Positions 25,774 to 34,378 of a stretch of 64,000 nucleotides of DNA are shown piece by piece. The position numbers and the translations under genes are program-made. Each line of letters opens with the position of its first letter. Position 1 is the first letter of the stretch. This DNA is from Candidatus Woesearchaeota archaeon (GTDB lineage Archaea; Nanobdellota; Nanobdellia; Woesearchaeales; SM23-78): contig JAFGDD010000018.1 in assembly GCA_016932315.1 (NCBI GenBank), positions 51,969 through 115,968 of the forward strand, written 5' to 3'. The notes beneath the pieces are model-generated. The model was not told the DNA's origin and ran no database searches. It saw nothing but the letters and a program-made list of their open reading frames with translations.

Positions 25774-26364
25774 TTAGTCATAATAGTAACTGTCTACAAA
25801 ATTCTCAGCAAAGCCATCGTATGCTAGCGAATCGACATGATCATCAACGTATAATTTTTTACTAGCGTCTGATAGCGCTCTAAAAAGATTTTTTCCTTCA
25901 TTAATAGTAATATAGTCCATGATATAAGAAAAAACCTTCTCCCATACAGCAACATCATCTTTTGTCCCAAGTATCTCGTTAATACTCGTACGTATTCCGT
26001 AACACTTAGGTTTTATGATCGTTTTCGGACCGTGACTTTGATCTATTCTATTGCGCCCTGTTACTATGAATCCGTATGTGAAATGCCTGATCCCTTCTTT
26101 GATAACTTCAAAGCCGCTTTCAGGCTCTTCCATGGACAAATCGCTGAGAATCAAGGAATATCTGTTGTCAACGCCAGCAGGCGCTCTAATTGATTCCCTG
26201 ATCAAAGCTTTGGCATCATTAACATTTGTTGCGTAATCTATTTTGACGCCATAAGGCTCAATAGTTGAAAAAAATTTTTTAGCTGCATCAATATTTGCAT
26301 TTGTGTCGTCAACCACTAGCAATCTCTTGATTTGAGCTTGTTTTAATTTTTCTTCAATCCCCAT
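25774..26364 (-). CDS. Receiver-domain (CheY-like) protein
   Basis: 196 residues. LLVVDDTNANIDAA (about 15-28) carries the acidic pair of a receiver domain, LILSDLSMEE (about 71-80) the phospho-accepting Asp, FIVTGR the conserved Thr and IIKPK the conserved Lys, all in the right order. The C-terminal about 70 residues are helical without a DNA-binding motif. Receiver domains are phosphorylated by histidine kinases; no kinase is in the window. It is the first gene of an operon transcribed divergently from a TrmB regulator, with a shared operator-like site between. Confidence 0.75.
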   Translation of the reverse strand: MGIEEKLKQAQIKRLLVVDDTNANIDAAKKFFSTIEPYGVKIDYATNVNDAKALIRESIRAPAGVDNRYSLILSDLSMEEPESGFEVIKEGIRHFTYGFIVTGRNRIDQSHGPKTIIKPKCYGIRTSINEILGTKDDVAVWEKVFSYIMDYITINEGKNLFRALSDASKKLYVDDHVDSLAYDGFAENFVDSYYYD

Positions 26365-26439
26365 TTTTCTTCACCCCTCTTTTTGTTTTTCTTTCGTAAG
26401 GTTGTATCCACCTCACAGTAATAACAATACATTTTCAAC

Positions 26440-26491
26440 TATTTAAATATTATTCCCCCCTTTAGGGTGAACAATAGAAAGATTTATATTT
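26440..26491. promoter_or_regulatory. Divergent promoter pair with a CCCCCCTTTAGGGTG site
   Basis: The site lies at 26455-26469. Two bases to its left is a minus-strand TATA box (about 26440-26452) for the receiver-domain operon. About 14 bases to its right is a plus-strand TATA box (TTTATATTT, 26483-26491) placed 22-30 bases before the TrmB start at 26513. The same motif with the same spacings occurs at 32153. Confidence 0.65.
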
Positions 26492-26512
26492 AGAGCCAAC
26501 TTAAATTAATGC

Positions 26513-27271
26513 ATGGACACGAAACTGCTGGAGAGAATAGGCTTTACACAAGGGGAGATTAAGGTATATTTTGCGCTTTTAGGGCTTGGAAGCACCACTT
26601 CAGGGCCTGTAATAACTAAATCTGGCGTTGCAAGGTCAAAGGTTTATGATATACTTGAGAAACTAAAGCAAAAAGGCTTATTGTCTGAAGTCATCAAAGA
26701 AAATACCAAACACTTTCAGGCTGCTTCTCCAGAAAGGATACTGGATTATATGAGAAATAAGGAAAAGGAAATCAAGGATGAAGAGGAAGAGTTCAACAAG
26801 CTCCTGCCAGAGCTGCTGCTGCAGCAGAAATTCGCTGAAGAAAAACAAGAAGCAAAAGTATATGTGGGCTATGAGGGAGTTAAGACTTTTTACGGAGAAT
26901 TATTGGAGCAATTAAATGAGGATGACGAATACCTTGCCATGACTTTGTCAGAACAATCCTGGCAACATGAGTCTTTATCATTATTCCTGCAGAAGTTTCA
27001 CCAAAGAAGAGCTGAAAAGAAGGCAAAGGCAAAAATAATCTTTAATGTGACCGAAAAGTCAATTAAGCAAAAGCATGATTTTTCAAAAACAGGATTATAT
27101 GAGTTAAGATCAACTGATTTAAGCCTTCCAACAGGCATTGCGATTGCCAAAGATACCGTAGCCACATTATTATGGGGTAAGAACCCGAAGGTTTTTGCAA
27201 TAATATCCAAAGAAAACGCAGATGCTTACAGGAAATTCTTCTATGACGTTTGGAAAACTGCTAAGAAATAA
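26513..27271 (+). CDS. TrmB-family transcriptional regulator
   Basis: 252 residues. The N-terminal winged helix begins LLERIGFTQGEIKVYFALLG and contains VARSKVYDILEKLKQKGLL, which is the classic TrmB DNA-binding pattern. A coiled-coil linker (about 80-115) and a C-terminal sensor-like region with a phospholipase D-like/TrmB effector fold (VYVGYEGVKTFYGELL) follow. TrmB proteins respond to sugars or other small molecules; the ligand cannot be read here. The start is supported by a TATA box 22-30 bases upstream (leaderless). Confidence 0.85.
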   Translation: MDTKLLERIGFTQGEIKVYFALLGLGSTTSGPVITKSGVARSKVYDILEKLKQKGLLSEVIKENTKHFQAASPERILDYMRNKEKEIKDEEEEFNKLLPELLLQQKFAEEKQEAKVYVGYEGVKTFYGELLEQLNEDDEYLAMTLSEQSWQHESLSLFLQKFHQRRAEKKAKAKIIFNVTEKSIKQKHDFSKTGLYELRSTDLSLPTGIAIAKDTVATLLWGKNPKVFAIISKENADAYRKFFYDVWKTAKK

Positions 27272-27303
27272 TGGCTAGATGTGATATTGCGGAACTATTC
27301 TGC

Positions 27304-29178
27304 TCACCCTCTTATCTCAACATTTTCTCCTGCTTGCGTTGATTTGAGAAGTTCTCGTCCCATTGGGCTGTGCTTGTTAATCTTGAGCATTGCTTTCTTT
27401 GATGCTGTGGCTGAGAATACGAATTCATCATTTACATAAACATCTACTTCTTTGAAGGCATATTCGTGCCCTAGCATGAATAATACGTTTTTCTTGTCAA
27501 TCCTTAGCTCGTACGGCAGTATTGTTGTCCTTTCTTCTCTTTTGCCAGGCTTTTTTTCTTCTTCCTCAACAACATCTATGCTCATGCCAAGCCTTTTTTC
27601 TATGGAGTTAATGTTTTCTCCTTGCCTGCCTATTATTCTTCCTTTTTCTCCTTTTGGCACAATAACCTTGCACTTATTTCCGGATATGATTTCAACATCT
27701 GCTTTGCTGGCGTGCCTGGTTATTTCTCTCTTTATGCTTTCCTCTGCTAACTTGTGAGTTGAAGTCCTGTGCTCTGCCATGACTGGTATGACTACAGTCT
27801 CCTCTCCGTAGCTATAAATCTCGAATTCCAATTTTCCTGTGTTGAAGTCATTAACAACAACTACTGGCCTTGCCAAGTCTGCTTCTGTCATCCCGCTAGG
27901 AACTTTTACTTCCATGCCTAATGAGAATATCCTGTCAATCTCTCCGTTAGTTATGAATATTACCGTGTCTATGACGTGAGGTATTACTCCTAGTTCTATT
28001 CTTCCGATGAATCTCTGGATAGCATCGATTGGCTTGGTCGCGTGCAATACTCCTATCATGCCCACTCCGCTCAGCCTTAAGTCAGAATACAATCTGAAGT
28101 CTTCTGTGTTTCTCATCTCATCAAATATCGTATAGTCTGGCCGTGAAAGAAGTAATATATCATGTATTTCCTGGCTGCTTCCATAATTCATGGAGTACTG
28201 CGTTACTTCATTGCTTAATGTCAAGTCTCGAGGTGATTCTATCGTCTTAATCACTTTTTTCTGTTTCAGATAATGCTCTGCAAGTGCCTGTGCAAAAGTG
28301 GTTTTCCCATGCCCCGGAGCGCCTGCTATCAGTATGCCTTCTGCTTTTGCTTCAATCCTTTTCAGTATTTTCTCATTAAGCTTGTATTCTTCAAGCGCTA
28401 ATTTCTTGATAGGCCTTACTGCTGTTATTTCGTATCCGTCTGCAAACGGCGGCCTGGTAATCACAATCCTGTAATTTGCTAATTGTATTATGGTTGAGCC
28501 TTTCCTGTCAGCTTCAATAAATCCGTCTGTCCTGCTGCTAGTCTCCTCTGTTATAGTCTTTGCTAGCTCCTTAACAGCTTCCCTGTCAAGAACATCAGGC
28601 GATATTTCAAGGTACTGCCATCCCCCTGGCTTCCCCTTCTTTGCTTTGATTGTGCAATCCTCTTTTATGTGCACGCTCATGGTGATTTCGTCAAAGTATT
28701 TTTCGAGCACAAAAGGCTTTTCCTCGAGCTCAAACTCGTAAAGAATAACTGCAATGCCTTTGCTCTCAGCTACCATGCTCTGTACTTTGTCAGCAGTTAC
28801 CAGGGTCGCTTTCTCCTCAGAAGCAAGCTTTCTAATCAATGAATCAATCTCTCCTGATTTTGCGTACTTAATCTCAAAATCATTAGGCCGGTGCCCTTTA
28901 AAGACTATTCTAAAGCTGCGCTTTGCCCCAAGTTCCCTTAATTTCTTAATCTCCTCTAATCCAAGGTAACCTGTTTCCCTGTTCTTATTAGCCTGGCTTT
29001 CTAATTCTGCCATCACAGCTTCGTGCACAATAATCTCGTGAGGGGCAAGCTCTTTCTTCTCAATCTTCTTTGATAATAATCCTTCTATTATTACGCTGGT
29101 GTCAGGCACCAACTTAAGGTATCCTCCTTTCTGCTTTGGCTTGAATGACTTAAAGCTTCCTTTTCTTGTTTTGTTCAT
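27304..29178 (-). CDS. PIN domain - PilT-type ATPase - KH domain protein (PINA family)
   Basis: 624 residues from the ATG at 29178, chosen because a TATA box (about 29200-29210) lies 22-32 bases upstream; a GTG at 29253 would lie beyond the promoter. Order: PIN nuclease domain (about 25-150, with VPDTSVIIEG and VTADK acidic residues), a linker, a secretion-type ATPase with Walker A GAPGHGKTT (about 287) and DEMRNTEDF as Walker B, and a KH domain (about 496-530, RIIGRQGENI). Archaeal PINA proteins form hexamers and promote Holliday-junction migration and processing in characterised Sulfolobus homologues. Role here is inferred from the architecture. Confidence 0.9.
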   Translation of the reverse strand: MNKTRKGSFKSFKPKQKGGYLKLVPDTSVIIEGLLSKKIEKKELAPHEIIVHEAVMAELESQANKNRETGYLGLEEIKKLRELGAKRSFRIVFKGHRPNDFEIKYAKSGEIDSLIRKLASEEKATLVTADKVQSMVAESKGIAVILYEFELEEKPFVLEKYFDEITMSVHIKEDCTIKAKKGKPGGWQYLEISPDVLDREAVKELAKTITEETSSRTDGFIEADRKGSTIIQLANYRIVITRPPFADGYEITAVRPIKKLALEEYKLNEKILKRIEAKAEGILIAGAPGHGKTTFAQALAEHYLKQKKVIKTIESPRDLTLSNEVTQYSMNYGSSQEIHDILLLSRPDYTIFDEMRNTEDFRLYSDLRLSGVGMIGVLHATKPIDAIQRFIGRIELGVIPHVIDTVIFITNGEIDRIFSLGMEVKVPSGMTEADLARPVVVVNDFNTGKLEFEIYSYGEETVVIPVMAEHRTSTHKLAEESIKREITRHASKADVEIISGNKCKVIVPKGEKGRIIGRQGENINSIEKRLGMSIDVVEEEEKKPGKREERTTILPYELRIDKKNVLFMLGHEYAFKEVDVYVNDEFVFSATASKKAMLKINKHSPMGRELLKSTQAGENVEIRG

Positions 29179-29234
29179 AGAAACAGGTATTATCAAGGGT
29201 TTTTTAAATGTTATTGAACGAATCAACTCCGACT

Positions 29235-29370
29235 GAAAAGTTGCCTTGACCACCCCGCAGGGGGCATCCCCCGGTCAAACAGCCTAAATGCAAATCCTCG
29301 CCAAATATGAAATATGGCTTCGGCTTTGCATTTGCTGTTGGCTGTGGCAACTTTTCTACGGCGACTTTTT
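29235..29370. repeat. Nested cloverleaf-like palindrome (element E)
   Basis: Outer arms GAAAAGTTGCC (29235-29245) and GGCAACTTTTC (29346-29356) are perfect. Inside, TTGACC/GGTCAA (29246-29251/29273-29278) encloses a C-run/G-run core, and AATGCAAA/TTTGCATT (29287-29294/29325-29332) encloses a further GCCAAATAT/ATATGGC hairpin. GGCGACTTTTT follows at about 29360-29370. The core CCACCCCGCAGGGGGCATCC (29250-29269) recurs in the elements at 48.6 and 55.8 kb. Confidence 0.7.
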
Positions 29371-29405
29371 TTTTTAAAAGAAATTTTAAGATGCAAACAA
29401 CATTT

Positions 29406-31409
29406 TCAAATATTCCTGATCCATTGCTCCAGCTTGTATTCTGCTGCGTTGAGCCACACCATTATTCTCTGCCAGAGCGTAGGGTCTTTTAGTGTTATTG
29501 AGAAATCATCTGTTATCATGTAATTGTTGCCTTGCTCGTCATCATAAGTCACGATGATTTTGAAGTCGTTCTTTCCAAGGTAAAGATTGTTTCCTTTCAG
29601 GATAAAGGTTGATATGTAATCCATGTTGAGCTCTGTAACTGACCATTTTGCATTTACCATCTTGTGCTCTACACTGATGCGCACATTCCTGGGATTATTG
29701 CTGGATTTCTTTTTGAGCATGAACTTAACCTCAGAAGACTCTTCGTAGCCAAGTCTTTCTGGGAACGTAAGATTGGTTATGCTTATTAATGGTTTGTCCT
29801 GGACATCTATTACCACGTAATATGACTTCTCAACAAGTTCATTGCTAACCTTGAAAGCCAAGGTTTTTATTCCTAAAGCATCAAAGCTCTTCACATAATT
29901 ATACCTGGATGTCTCTTGCTCAGGAACCCTGGTCGTGGCGCATTCTTCTCCAAGGCAAATTTTAAGGTTTCTTAAGGTCTCCTCGCCCTTGTTGTCAACA
30001 GAGCAGCTTATGTTGGTGGACTCATTAAGGTATATCTTGCTCTTGTCAACTGCGCAGCTGAGAAGAATGTTTTTTGAATAAGGCTTTTCTCCATCATCAT
30101 CTGTTATCATGAACAAGCGCATGTAATCCTCAGAATAATCCTTGAACTGGTTTGCCGCCTTGAAACTGGCTTCTGCCTCTTCTCCTGAATTGCCGCTAAT
30201 CTTCAAGGGAAAAGTGTATATAAAATAATTATCAAGATTTGAGCTTACTCTTAGCAGCCAGTAAATTCTCTTCTCCTCAGAAGGCTTGAGTAGTAGCTGC
30301 TGGAAATTGTCATCCAGTATTTCGAGCTCATTAACATTAGCTAGCCCGACACGAGCTGTAATGTAATAATTCTTAAGGTTCTTAACATTCACAATTAACA
30401 GGTTATAAGAGCCGAAACCCACTTCTGGCTCAGCAACCTCTGCTTCAAGCGAGACTAAGGGATTGTTCTTATAACCCTTGCTAGCAACCTCCACTTCAAA
30501 TTCCAGAGGGCCTGGCTTGATATCAGTATCCCTGCTTTTGGTAGCATAATTCATGCTGGTCTCCTTAGAATCAAGGCTGGTCTTTAATTTGATATGAGTC
30601 GCGTCAACAAAGCCTAATTCCTTGTAAGTCACGTCAAAAGGTACCCAGCCAAAATCTGGGAAATAAATCTCTGCCCAGCCATGAGGACCCCAGCCATTAT
30701 TCTGCAAATTAATATTAGAATAAGAAAGTCCTGTAACAAACCTTGCCGGAATGCCTACGCTCCTGCACATTGAGATAAACAAGCTAGTAATCTCGTCGCA
30801 AACGCCCTTCCTGTTCTCCATCACCCAGCTAGCTTTCTGGTTTGCTTCAGCAGTAATAGTGGATAAGTCATACTCAACATTATCCTCAACCCACAAGGCA
30901 ATCTTATAAACTGCAGAGTAAAGGTCATTCTCACCTTGCACAGCCTCAAAAGCAGCCTGCCTAATCTGCTCGTTCACGTCAATAATATCCTGCGGTTGTA
31001 GGTATTCTGAATAATCAGTTTCCAAGTCTTTGATAGGAAAGCCAACCTTTCTGGTGACGAACAAGAAATCGCTCTTAGTACTAATACTTGATTTCTCTAA
31101 GATCTCGAAATGAGTAGTTCCAGGATTCCTCCACTCAAAAAAGAAGCCTTGGCCCTCATTAAACTTGGCCATAGGCTCAGTTGACAAGTCATCAACCCTC
31201 TGCCTGAAATCCTCAACAGGATACCAGCTCAGCTCTGCAGACGCATAATCAATGGCATAATTATTTGAAGTAGGAACCACGTTGAACTCATTAGTGAGCA
31301 AAAGGTTCAAACTAAGAGTGCGGTAATTAAACAATTCATCAGACTGAGCAAAGGCAAAACTAGACAAGAAAAAGATTAAAAAAAACATCACGATAAGTTT
31401 TTTATTCAT
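29406..31409 (-). CDS. Secreted transglutaminase-like cysteine protease/transferase
   Basis: 667 residues with an N-terminal signal peptide (about 5-21, AFA|QS site). A transglutaminase-core domain has its triad in order: Cys in KGVCDEITSLF (about 203), His in GPHGWAEIYF (about 240) and Asp in PFDVTY (about 255). About 350 residues of Ig-like beta domains follow, ending in a short amphipathic helix (LWQRIMVWLNAAEYKLEQW) rather than a membrane helix. The core fold hydrolyses or exchanges amide bonds in proteins or cell-wall peptides; extracellular action is inferred. Confidence 0.85.
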   Translation of the reverse strand: MNKKLIVMFFLIFFLSSFAFAQSDELFNYRTLSLNLLLTNEFNVVPTSNNYAIDYASAELSWYPVEDFRQRVDDLSTEPMAKFNEGQGFFFEWRNPGTTHFEILEKSSISTKSDFLFVTRKVGFPIKDLETDYSEYLQPQDIIDVNEQIRQAAFEAVQGENDLYSAVYKIALWVEDNVEYDLSTITAEANQKASWVMENRKGVCDEITSLFISMCRSVGIPARFVTGLSYSNINLQNNGWGPHGWAEIYFPDFGWVPFDVTYKELGFVDATHIKLKTSLDSKETSMNYATKSRDTDIKPGPLEFEVEVASKGYKNNPLVSLEAEVAEPEVGFGSYNLLIVNVKNLKNYYITARVGLANVNELEILDDNFQQLLLKPSEEKRIYWLLRVSSNLDNYFIYTFPLKISGNSGEEAEASFKAANQFKDYSEDYMRLFMITDDDGEKPYSKNILLSCAVDKSKIYLNESTNISCSVDNKGEETLRNLKICLGEECATTRVPEQETSRYNYVKSFDALGIKTLAFKVSNELVEKSYYVVIDVQDKPLISITNLTFPERLGYEESSEVKFMLKKKSSNNPRNVRISVEHKMVNAKWSVTELNMDYISTFILKGNNLYLGKNDFKIIVTYDDEQGNNYMITDDFSITLKDPTLWQRIMVWLNAAEYKLEQWIRNI

Positions 31410-31518
31410 AAATCATAACTGTTGGCTTCACACCTTTTTAACTTTTTTGATAAAAACAGTAAAAGACGCCTAAATAACAAAAAACTTTAAAAGCACCCGT
31501 CTTTTCATAATAATAAAT

Positions 31519-31553
31519 GCCACAGTCGCTTATAACAGAAACTGATGTTTCTG
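31519..31553. repeat. Degenerate copy of tRNA-Ser 5' end plus intron-like hairpin
   Basis: GCCACAGTCGCTTA at 31519-31532 is identical to the first 14 bases of the tRNA-Ser gene 62 bases downstream (31581-31594). It is followed by CAGAAAC-TGAT-GTTTCTGAAT (31536 onward), a shorter version of the hairpin inside the tRNA's intron. An AAAAGACG/CGTCTTTT inverted repeat lies further upstream (about 31460-31506). Confidence 0.7.
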
Positions 31554-31580
31554 AATAAGCAACTTTAGGTAAACAAGTTT

Positions 31581-31711
31581 GCCACAGTCGCTTAGCTCGG
31601 TATAGCGCAGGATTGCTAATCCTGTTCCCTTACGGGAATCCCCGGTTCAAACGAAGAACTGTGTTATTCACCCAGAAAAACATCGTTTTTCTGAATGTCC
31701 GGGCTGTGGCG
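31581..31711 (+). tRNA. tRNA-Ser(GCU) with an intron in the T-loop
   Basis: The acceptor arm GCCACAG pairs with CTGTGGC, with G73. The anticodon stem-loop reads CAGGA-TTGCTAA-TCCTG, giving anticodon GCT. A long variable arm (TTCCC/GGGAA) marks a class II tRNA. The anticodon loop is uninterrupted. The T-arm CCCGG-TTCAAA (to 31651) is broken by about 46 bases (31652-31697) before T-CCGGG. The insert contains a perfect 9-bp hairpin CAGAAAAAC-ATC-GTTTTTCTG (31673-31693). Removal gives an 85-base tRNA with a normal 7-base T-loop; the boundary can slide by one base. CCA is not encoded. Confidence 0.88.
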
Positions 31712-31735
31712 CTTTATTTTTCTTTAATTCATATT

Positions 31736-32092
31736 TTAATATGGATCAGAGCGACCTGTGTTCATCTCTTCTGTTATGAATATTCTGCCTCTTTGATCTA
31801 AAGAAGCTATTAAGTATTGTGCGGTTTGATACCAGCCAGAACTGCAAGTTGCTAGCCTTTTGGTCTGTTTGAGGACTATTCCATCTTCTAATGACTTTAT
31901 TGGATGGTATATCTTTCGTTGGAGCTCTTCATGGTCTTCAACGAATCCGACGCGAATCTCCAGGTCATTTATTATTCTCATGGCTTGCGCCACAGTGTTT
32001 GCTGAACAAATCTTTTTTTGAACTCTTCTGCAATAATTCTCCTCTCCGACATTTAAACGATAATCCTTTCCTTCTTGTTCAATCCTTTTCAT
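31736..32092 (-). CDS. Uncharacterised small protein (118 aa)
   Basis: A soluble, mixed alpha/beta protein with three cysteines and no recognised motif; the middle (AMRIINDLEIRVGFVEDHEELQRKIYHP) looks helical and the end has two or three strands. A strong AAGGAGGT ribosome site lies a few bases before the ATG. The gene is divergent from a TrmB regulator and shares with it an operator-like C-rich site, so it is probably that regulator's target. Function unknown. Confidence 0.6.
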   Translation of the reverse strand: MKRIEQEGKDYRLNVGEENYCRRVQKKICSANTVAQAMRIINDLEIRVGFVEDHEELQRKIYHPIKSLEDGIVLKQTKRLATCSSGWYQTAQYLIASLDQRGRIFITEEMNTGRSDPY

Positions 32093-32136
32093 GTTAAAAA
32101 CCTCCTTTTAATTACTTACAAGTAGATTCTTTCTCA

Positions 32137-32190
32137 TCTATTTATATTTATGCCCCCCCTAAAGGTGTTGTATTCAGAAAAATATTTAAG
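32137..32190. promoter_or_regulatory. Divergent promoter pair with a CCCCCCCTAAAGGTG site
   Basis: The site lies at 32153-32167. A minus-strand TATA box (about 32139-32150) for the 118-residue gene lies two bases to its left. A plus-strand TATA-like AATATTTAAG (about 32181-32190) lies about 14 bases to its right, 23-32 bases before the TrmB ATG at 32213. A further palindrome TACTTACAAGTA (32113-32124) lies in the leader of the minus gene. Confidence 0.65.
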
Positions 32191-32212
32191 CAGAATAGTA
32201 TTATATCGGGTT

Positions 32213-32941
32213 ATGGAACTGAAAAACTTGGGTTTATCCGACTATGAACAGCGTGCATATGAAACCCTTGTGAAGCTGGGGAAAGCCTCTGCAAGCGACA
32301 TCAGCAGGAATGCAAATGTTTCATACGGTAAGATATATGAAGTGCTAGCTTCACTTGAGCACAAAGGCCTTGTTCGCGTTGTGCCTGAGAAAGCCAAGAA
32401 ATTTATTCCTACAGATCCCGCGAACCTGATAAGACTAATTGATAGAAAAGAAGATGAGCTTAAGCAAACGAGAAAAAAAATCAGCGAACTAAAAAAATTC
32501 TATGATATACAGGAAAAAGAAGCAGTTGAAGTGGTTAAGGGGCAAAGGAATTTTTATAAGATAATTAGGGCCATGAAGCATCCTAAGCAATTCAAATATA
32601 CGATAAAATATACTTCTGAATTCAATCCTGAATGGGTGCGTGAGGATAAAAAACTCACCGCAGAAGGAGTCGAGCTGAAATGCCTTGTCAGATACGATCC
32701 GGAGTCAGAAAATAATGTGAGGGCTTGGCTCAAAATCAATCCCCATATTAAAAAAATAAAAAACACCGGTGTTGCCATTGATATAAGAGAGTCTGAAATT
32801 GTGATAACGCTCATAAAGAACAACACCATTATACTGATTAAAGATGATGCCTTGGTGAAAATAATGAAAGAACTTTTCAAAAGTTATTATGACAGCGCAG
32901 AGTCAATTGGTAAACCGATAAAAACAAAACAAACAACCTGA
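32213..32941 (+). CDS. TrmB-family transcriptional regulator
   Basis: 242 residues from the ATG at 32213. This start gives the family's usual opening LKNLGLSDYEQRAYETLVKLG and lies downstream of the TATA box, whereas the in-frame ATG at 32150 falls inside the operator. A winged helix with VSYGKIYEVLASLEHKGLV is followed by a coiled-coil linker (about 75-100) and a C-terminal domain of about 120 residues unlike that of the TrmB at 26513. The genes at 26513 and 32213 share promoter architecture, so the proteins may recognise similar DNA. Confidence 0.83.
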   Translation: MELKNLGLSDYEQRAYETLVKLGKASASDISRNANVSYGKIYEVLASLEHKGLVRVVPEKAKKFIPTDPANLIRLIDRKEDELKQTRKKISELKKFYDIQEKEAVEVVKGQRNFYKIIRAMKHPKQFKYTIKYTSEFNPEWVREDKKLTAEGVELKCLVRYDPESENNVRAWLKINPHIKKIKNTGVAIDIRESEIVITLIKNNTIILIKDDALVKIMKELFKSYYDSAESIGKPIKTKQTT

Positions 32942-32951
32942 ACTAAAAAAC

Positions 32952-34253
32952 TCAAGGCTTCCTGAACTTCTTGCCTGCGTATCTGCATTTCTTTCCGAGC
33001 TCTTCCTCGATTCGCATGAGCTGGTTGTATTTTGCAAGCCTTTCGCTGCGGCAGGGTGCTCCTGTTTTTATTTGGCCGGTCTTCAAGCCGACGACAAGGT
33101 CTGCAATGAAAGAATCTTCAGTCTCTCCTGACCTGTGGCTTACCATTACGCCCCAGCCTGCTTTTTGGGCGTCTTTGCAGGCCTGAATAGCTTCAGTAAC
33201 AGTGCCTATTTGATTGACTTTCAGAAGTAAAGAATTGCAGGCTTTCTTCTCAATGCCTATCTTTATCCTCTTAGGATTGGTAACCAGCAAATCATCTCCG
33301 ACAATCTGAATTTTTTTCCCTATCTGTTGAGTAAGTTTTGTATAACTCTCCCAGTCATCCTGATCAAAAGGATCCTCAATGGTAACAATATCATACAATT
33401 TTACAAAGCCCTTGTAGAGTTCTATCATCTCATCGCCGGTTTTCTTCATGCTGCCATCATTATTCGGGTTCTTGAAATCAAGGTCGTATTTTCCGTCTTT
33501 ATAAAACTCTGATGCAGCTATGTCCATGCCAATCTTTACCTTACCTTTGTAGCCTGCCTTTGCAATGGCTTCTTTCAAAAGCTCAAGCCCTTCCCTGTTA
33601 TCTTGAATATTAGGGGCAAAACCTCCTTCATCGCCAACATTGACAGCATCCTGGCCGTACTTCTCCTTGATAACTTTCTTAAGATTATGATAAACCTCTG
33701 CGCCTATGCGCACAGCCTCATGGAAATTCTTGGCACCCAATGGGAGGATCATGAACTCCTGCATTGCAAGTTTGTTGCCAGCATGAGAGCCGCCGTTAAT
33801 CACATTGAAAGAAGGCACTGGCATAACAAAGTCCTTGGTCCCTGCCAAATCTGCTATGTGTTGGTATAACGGCACTTTTTTTGCGCCAGCTCCAGCCCTG
33901 CAAGCAGCCATTGAAATCGCAAGAATAGCATTAGCCCCAAAATTACTTTTAGTCTCAGTGCCGTCAGCAGCAATCATTTTCTGGTCAATCTCAAACTGCT
34001 TTGTTGGATCCGTGCCCTTTACTAGAGGAGCAATCTTCTTGTTGACATTATCAACAGCCTTAAGCACTCCCTTTCCCATATACCTCTTGTTGTCTCCATC
34101 CCTAAGCTCAATAGCCTCGTAAGCGCCAGTGCTAGCTCCTGAAGGAACAGCAGCCCTGAAAAGCCCGTCTTCTGTAATCAAGTCAACTTCAACTGTCGGA
34201 TTCCCTCTGGAATCAATGATTTCTCTTGCATAGACTGATTGTATTGTACTCAT
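32952..34253 (-). CDS. eno: Enolase
   Basis: 433 residues, normal length. [17 protein letters not shown], the metal-binding Asp/Glu residues of [22 protein letters not shown] and [12 protein letters not shown], and the catalytic [14 protein letters not shown] plus [10 protein letters not shown] are all present. It interconverts 2-phosphoglycerate and phosphoenolpyruvate in glycolysis/gluconeogenesis. It converges with the TrmB gene, only 10 bases apart, and is followed on the other strand by the initiator tRNA. Confidence 0.97.
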   Translation of the reverse strand: MSTIQSVYAREIIDSRGNPTVEVDLITEDGLFRAAVPSGASTGAYEAIELRDGDNKRYMGKGVLKAVDNVNKKIAPLVKGTDPTKQFEIDQKMIAADGTETKSNFGANAILAISMAACRAGAGAKKVPLYQHIADLAGTKDFVMPVPSFNVINGGSHAGNKLAMQEFMILPLGAKNFHEAVRIGAEVYHNLKKVIKEKYGQDAVNVGDEGGFAPNIQDNREGLELLKEAIAKAGYKGKVKIGMDIAASEFYKDGKYDLDFKNPNNDGSMKKTGDEMIELYKGFVKLYDIVTIEDPFDQDDWESYTKLTQQIGKKIQIVGDDLLVTNPKRIKIGIEKKACNSLLLKVNQIGTVTEAIQACKDAQKAGWGVMVSHRSGETEDSFIADLVVGLKTGQIKTGAPCRSERLAKYNQLMRIEEELGKKCRYAGKKFRKP

Positions 34254-34378
34254 ATCATGTCCTCCTTTTTATTAAAAATTATAAAATTACAATAATTAAT
34301 CATACACTCTACATTATAAATCTTTTCGTTATTTTTAACGTAACCTTTTTAAACAATACGAAATAACTTTGTATCCAT

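Noticed and set aside
29179..29253. GTG start 25 codons upstream for the PINA gene
   Set aside because: It lies beyond the TATA box and within the arm of element E.
31536..31553. Box C/D guide RNA (TGATG followed by CTGA)
   Set aside because: The candidate boxes are only three bases apart, leaving no guide; the stretch is better explained as a hairpin copied from the tRNA intron.
32150..32212. Upstream ATG start for the second TrmB gene
   Set aside because: It would begin inside the operator and before the TATA box; the downstream ATG gives the family's normal N-terminus.
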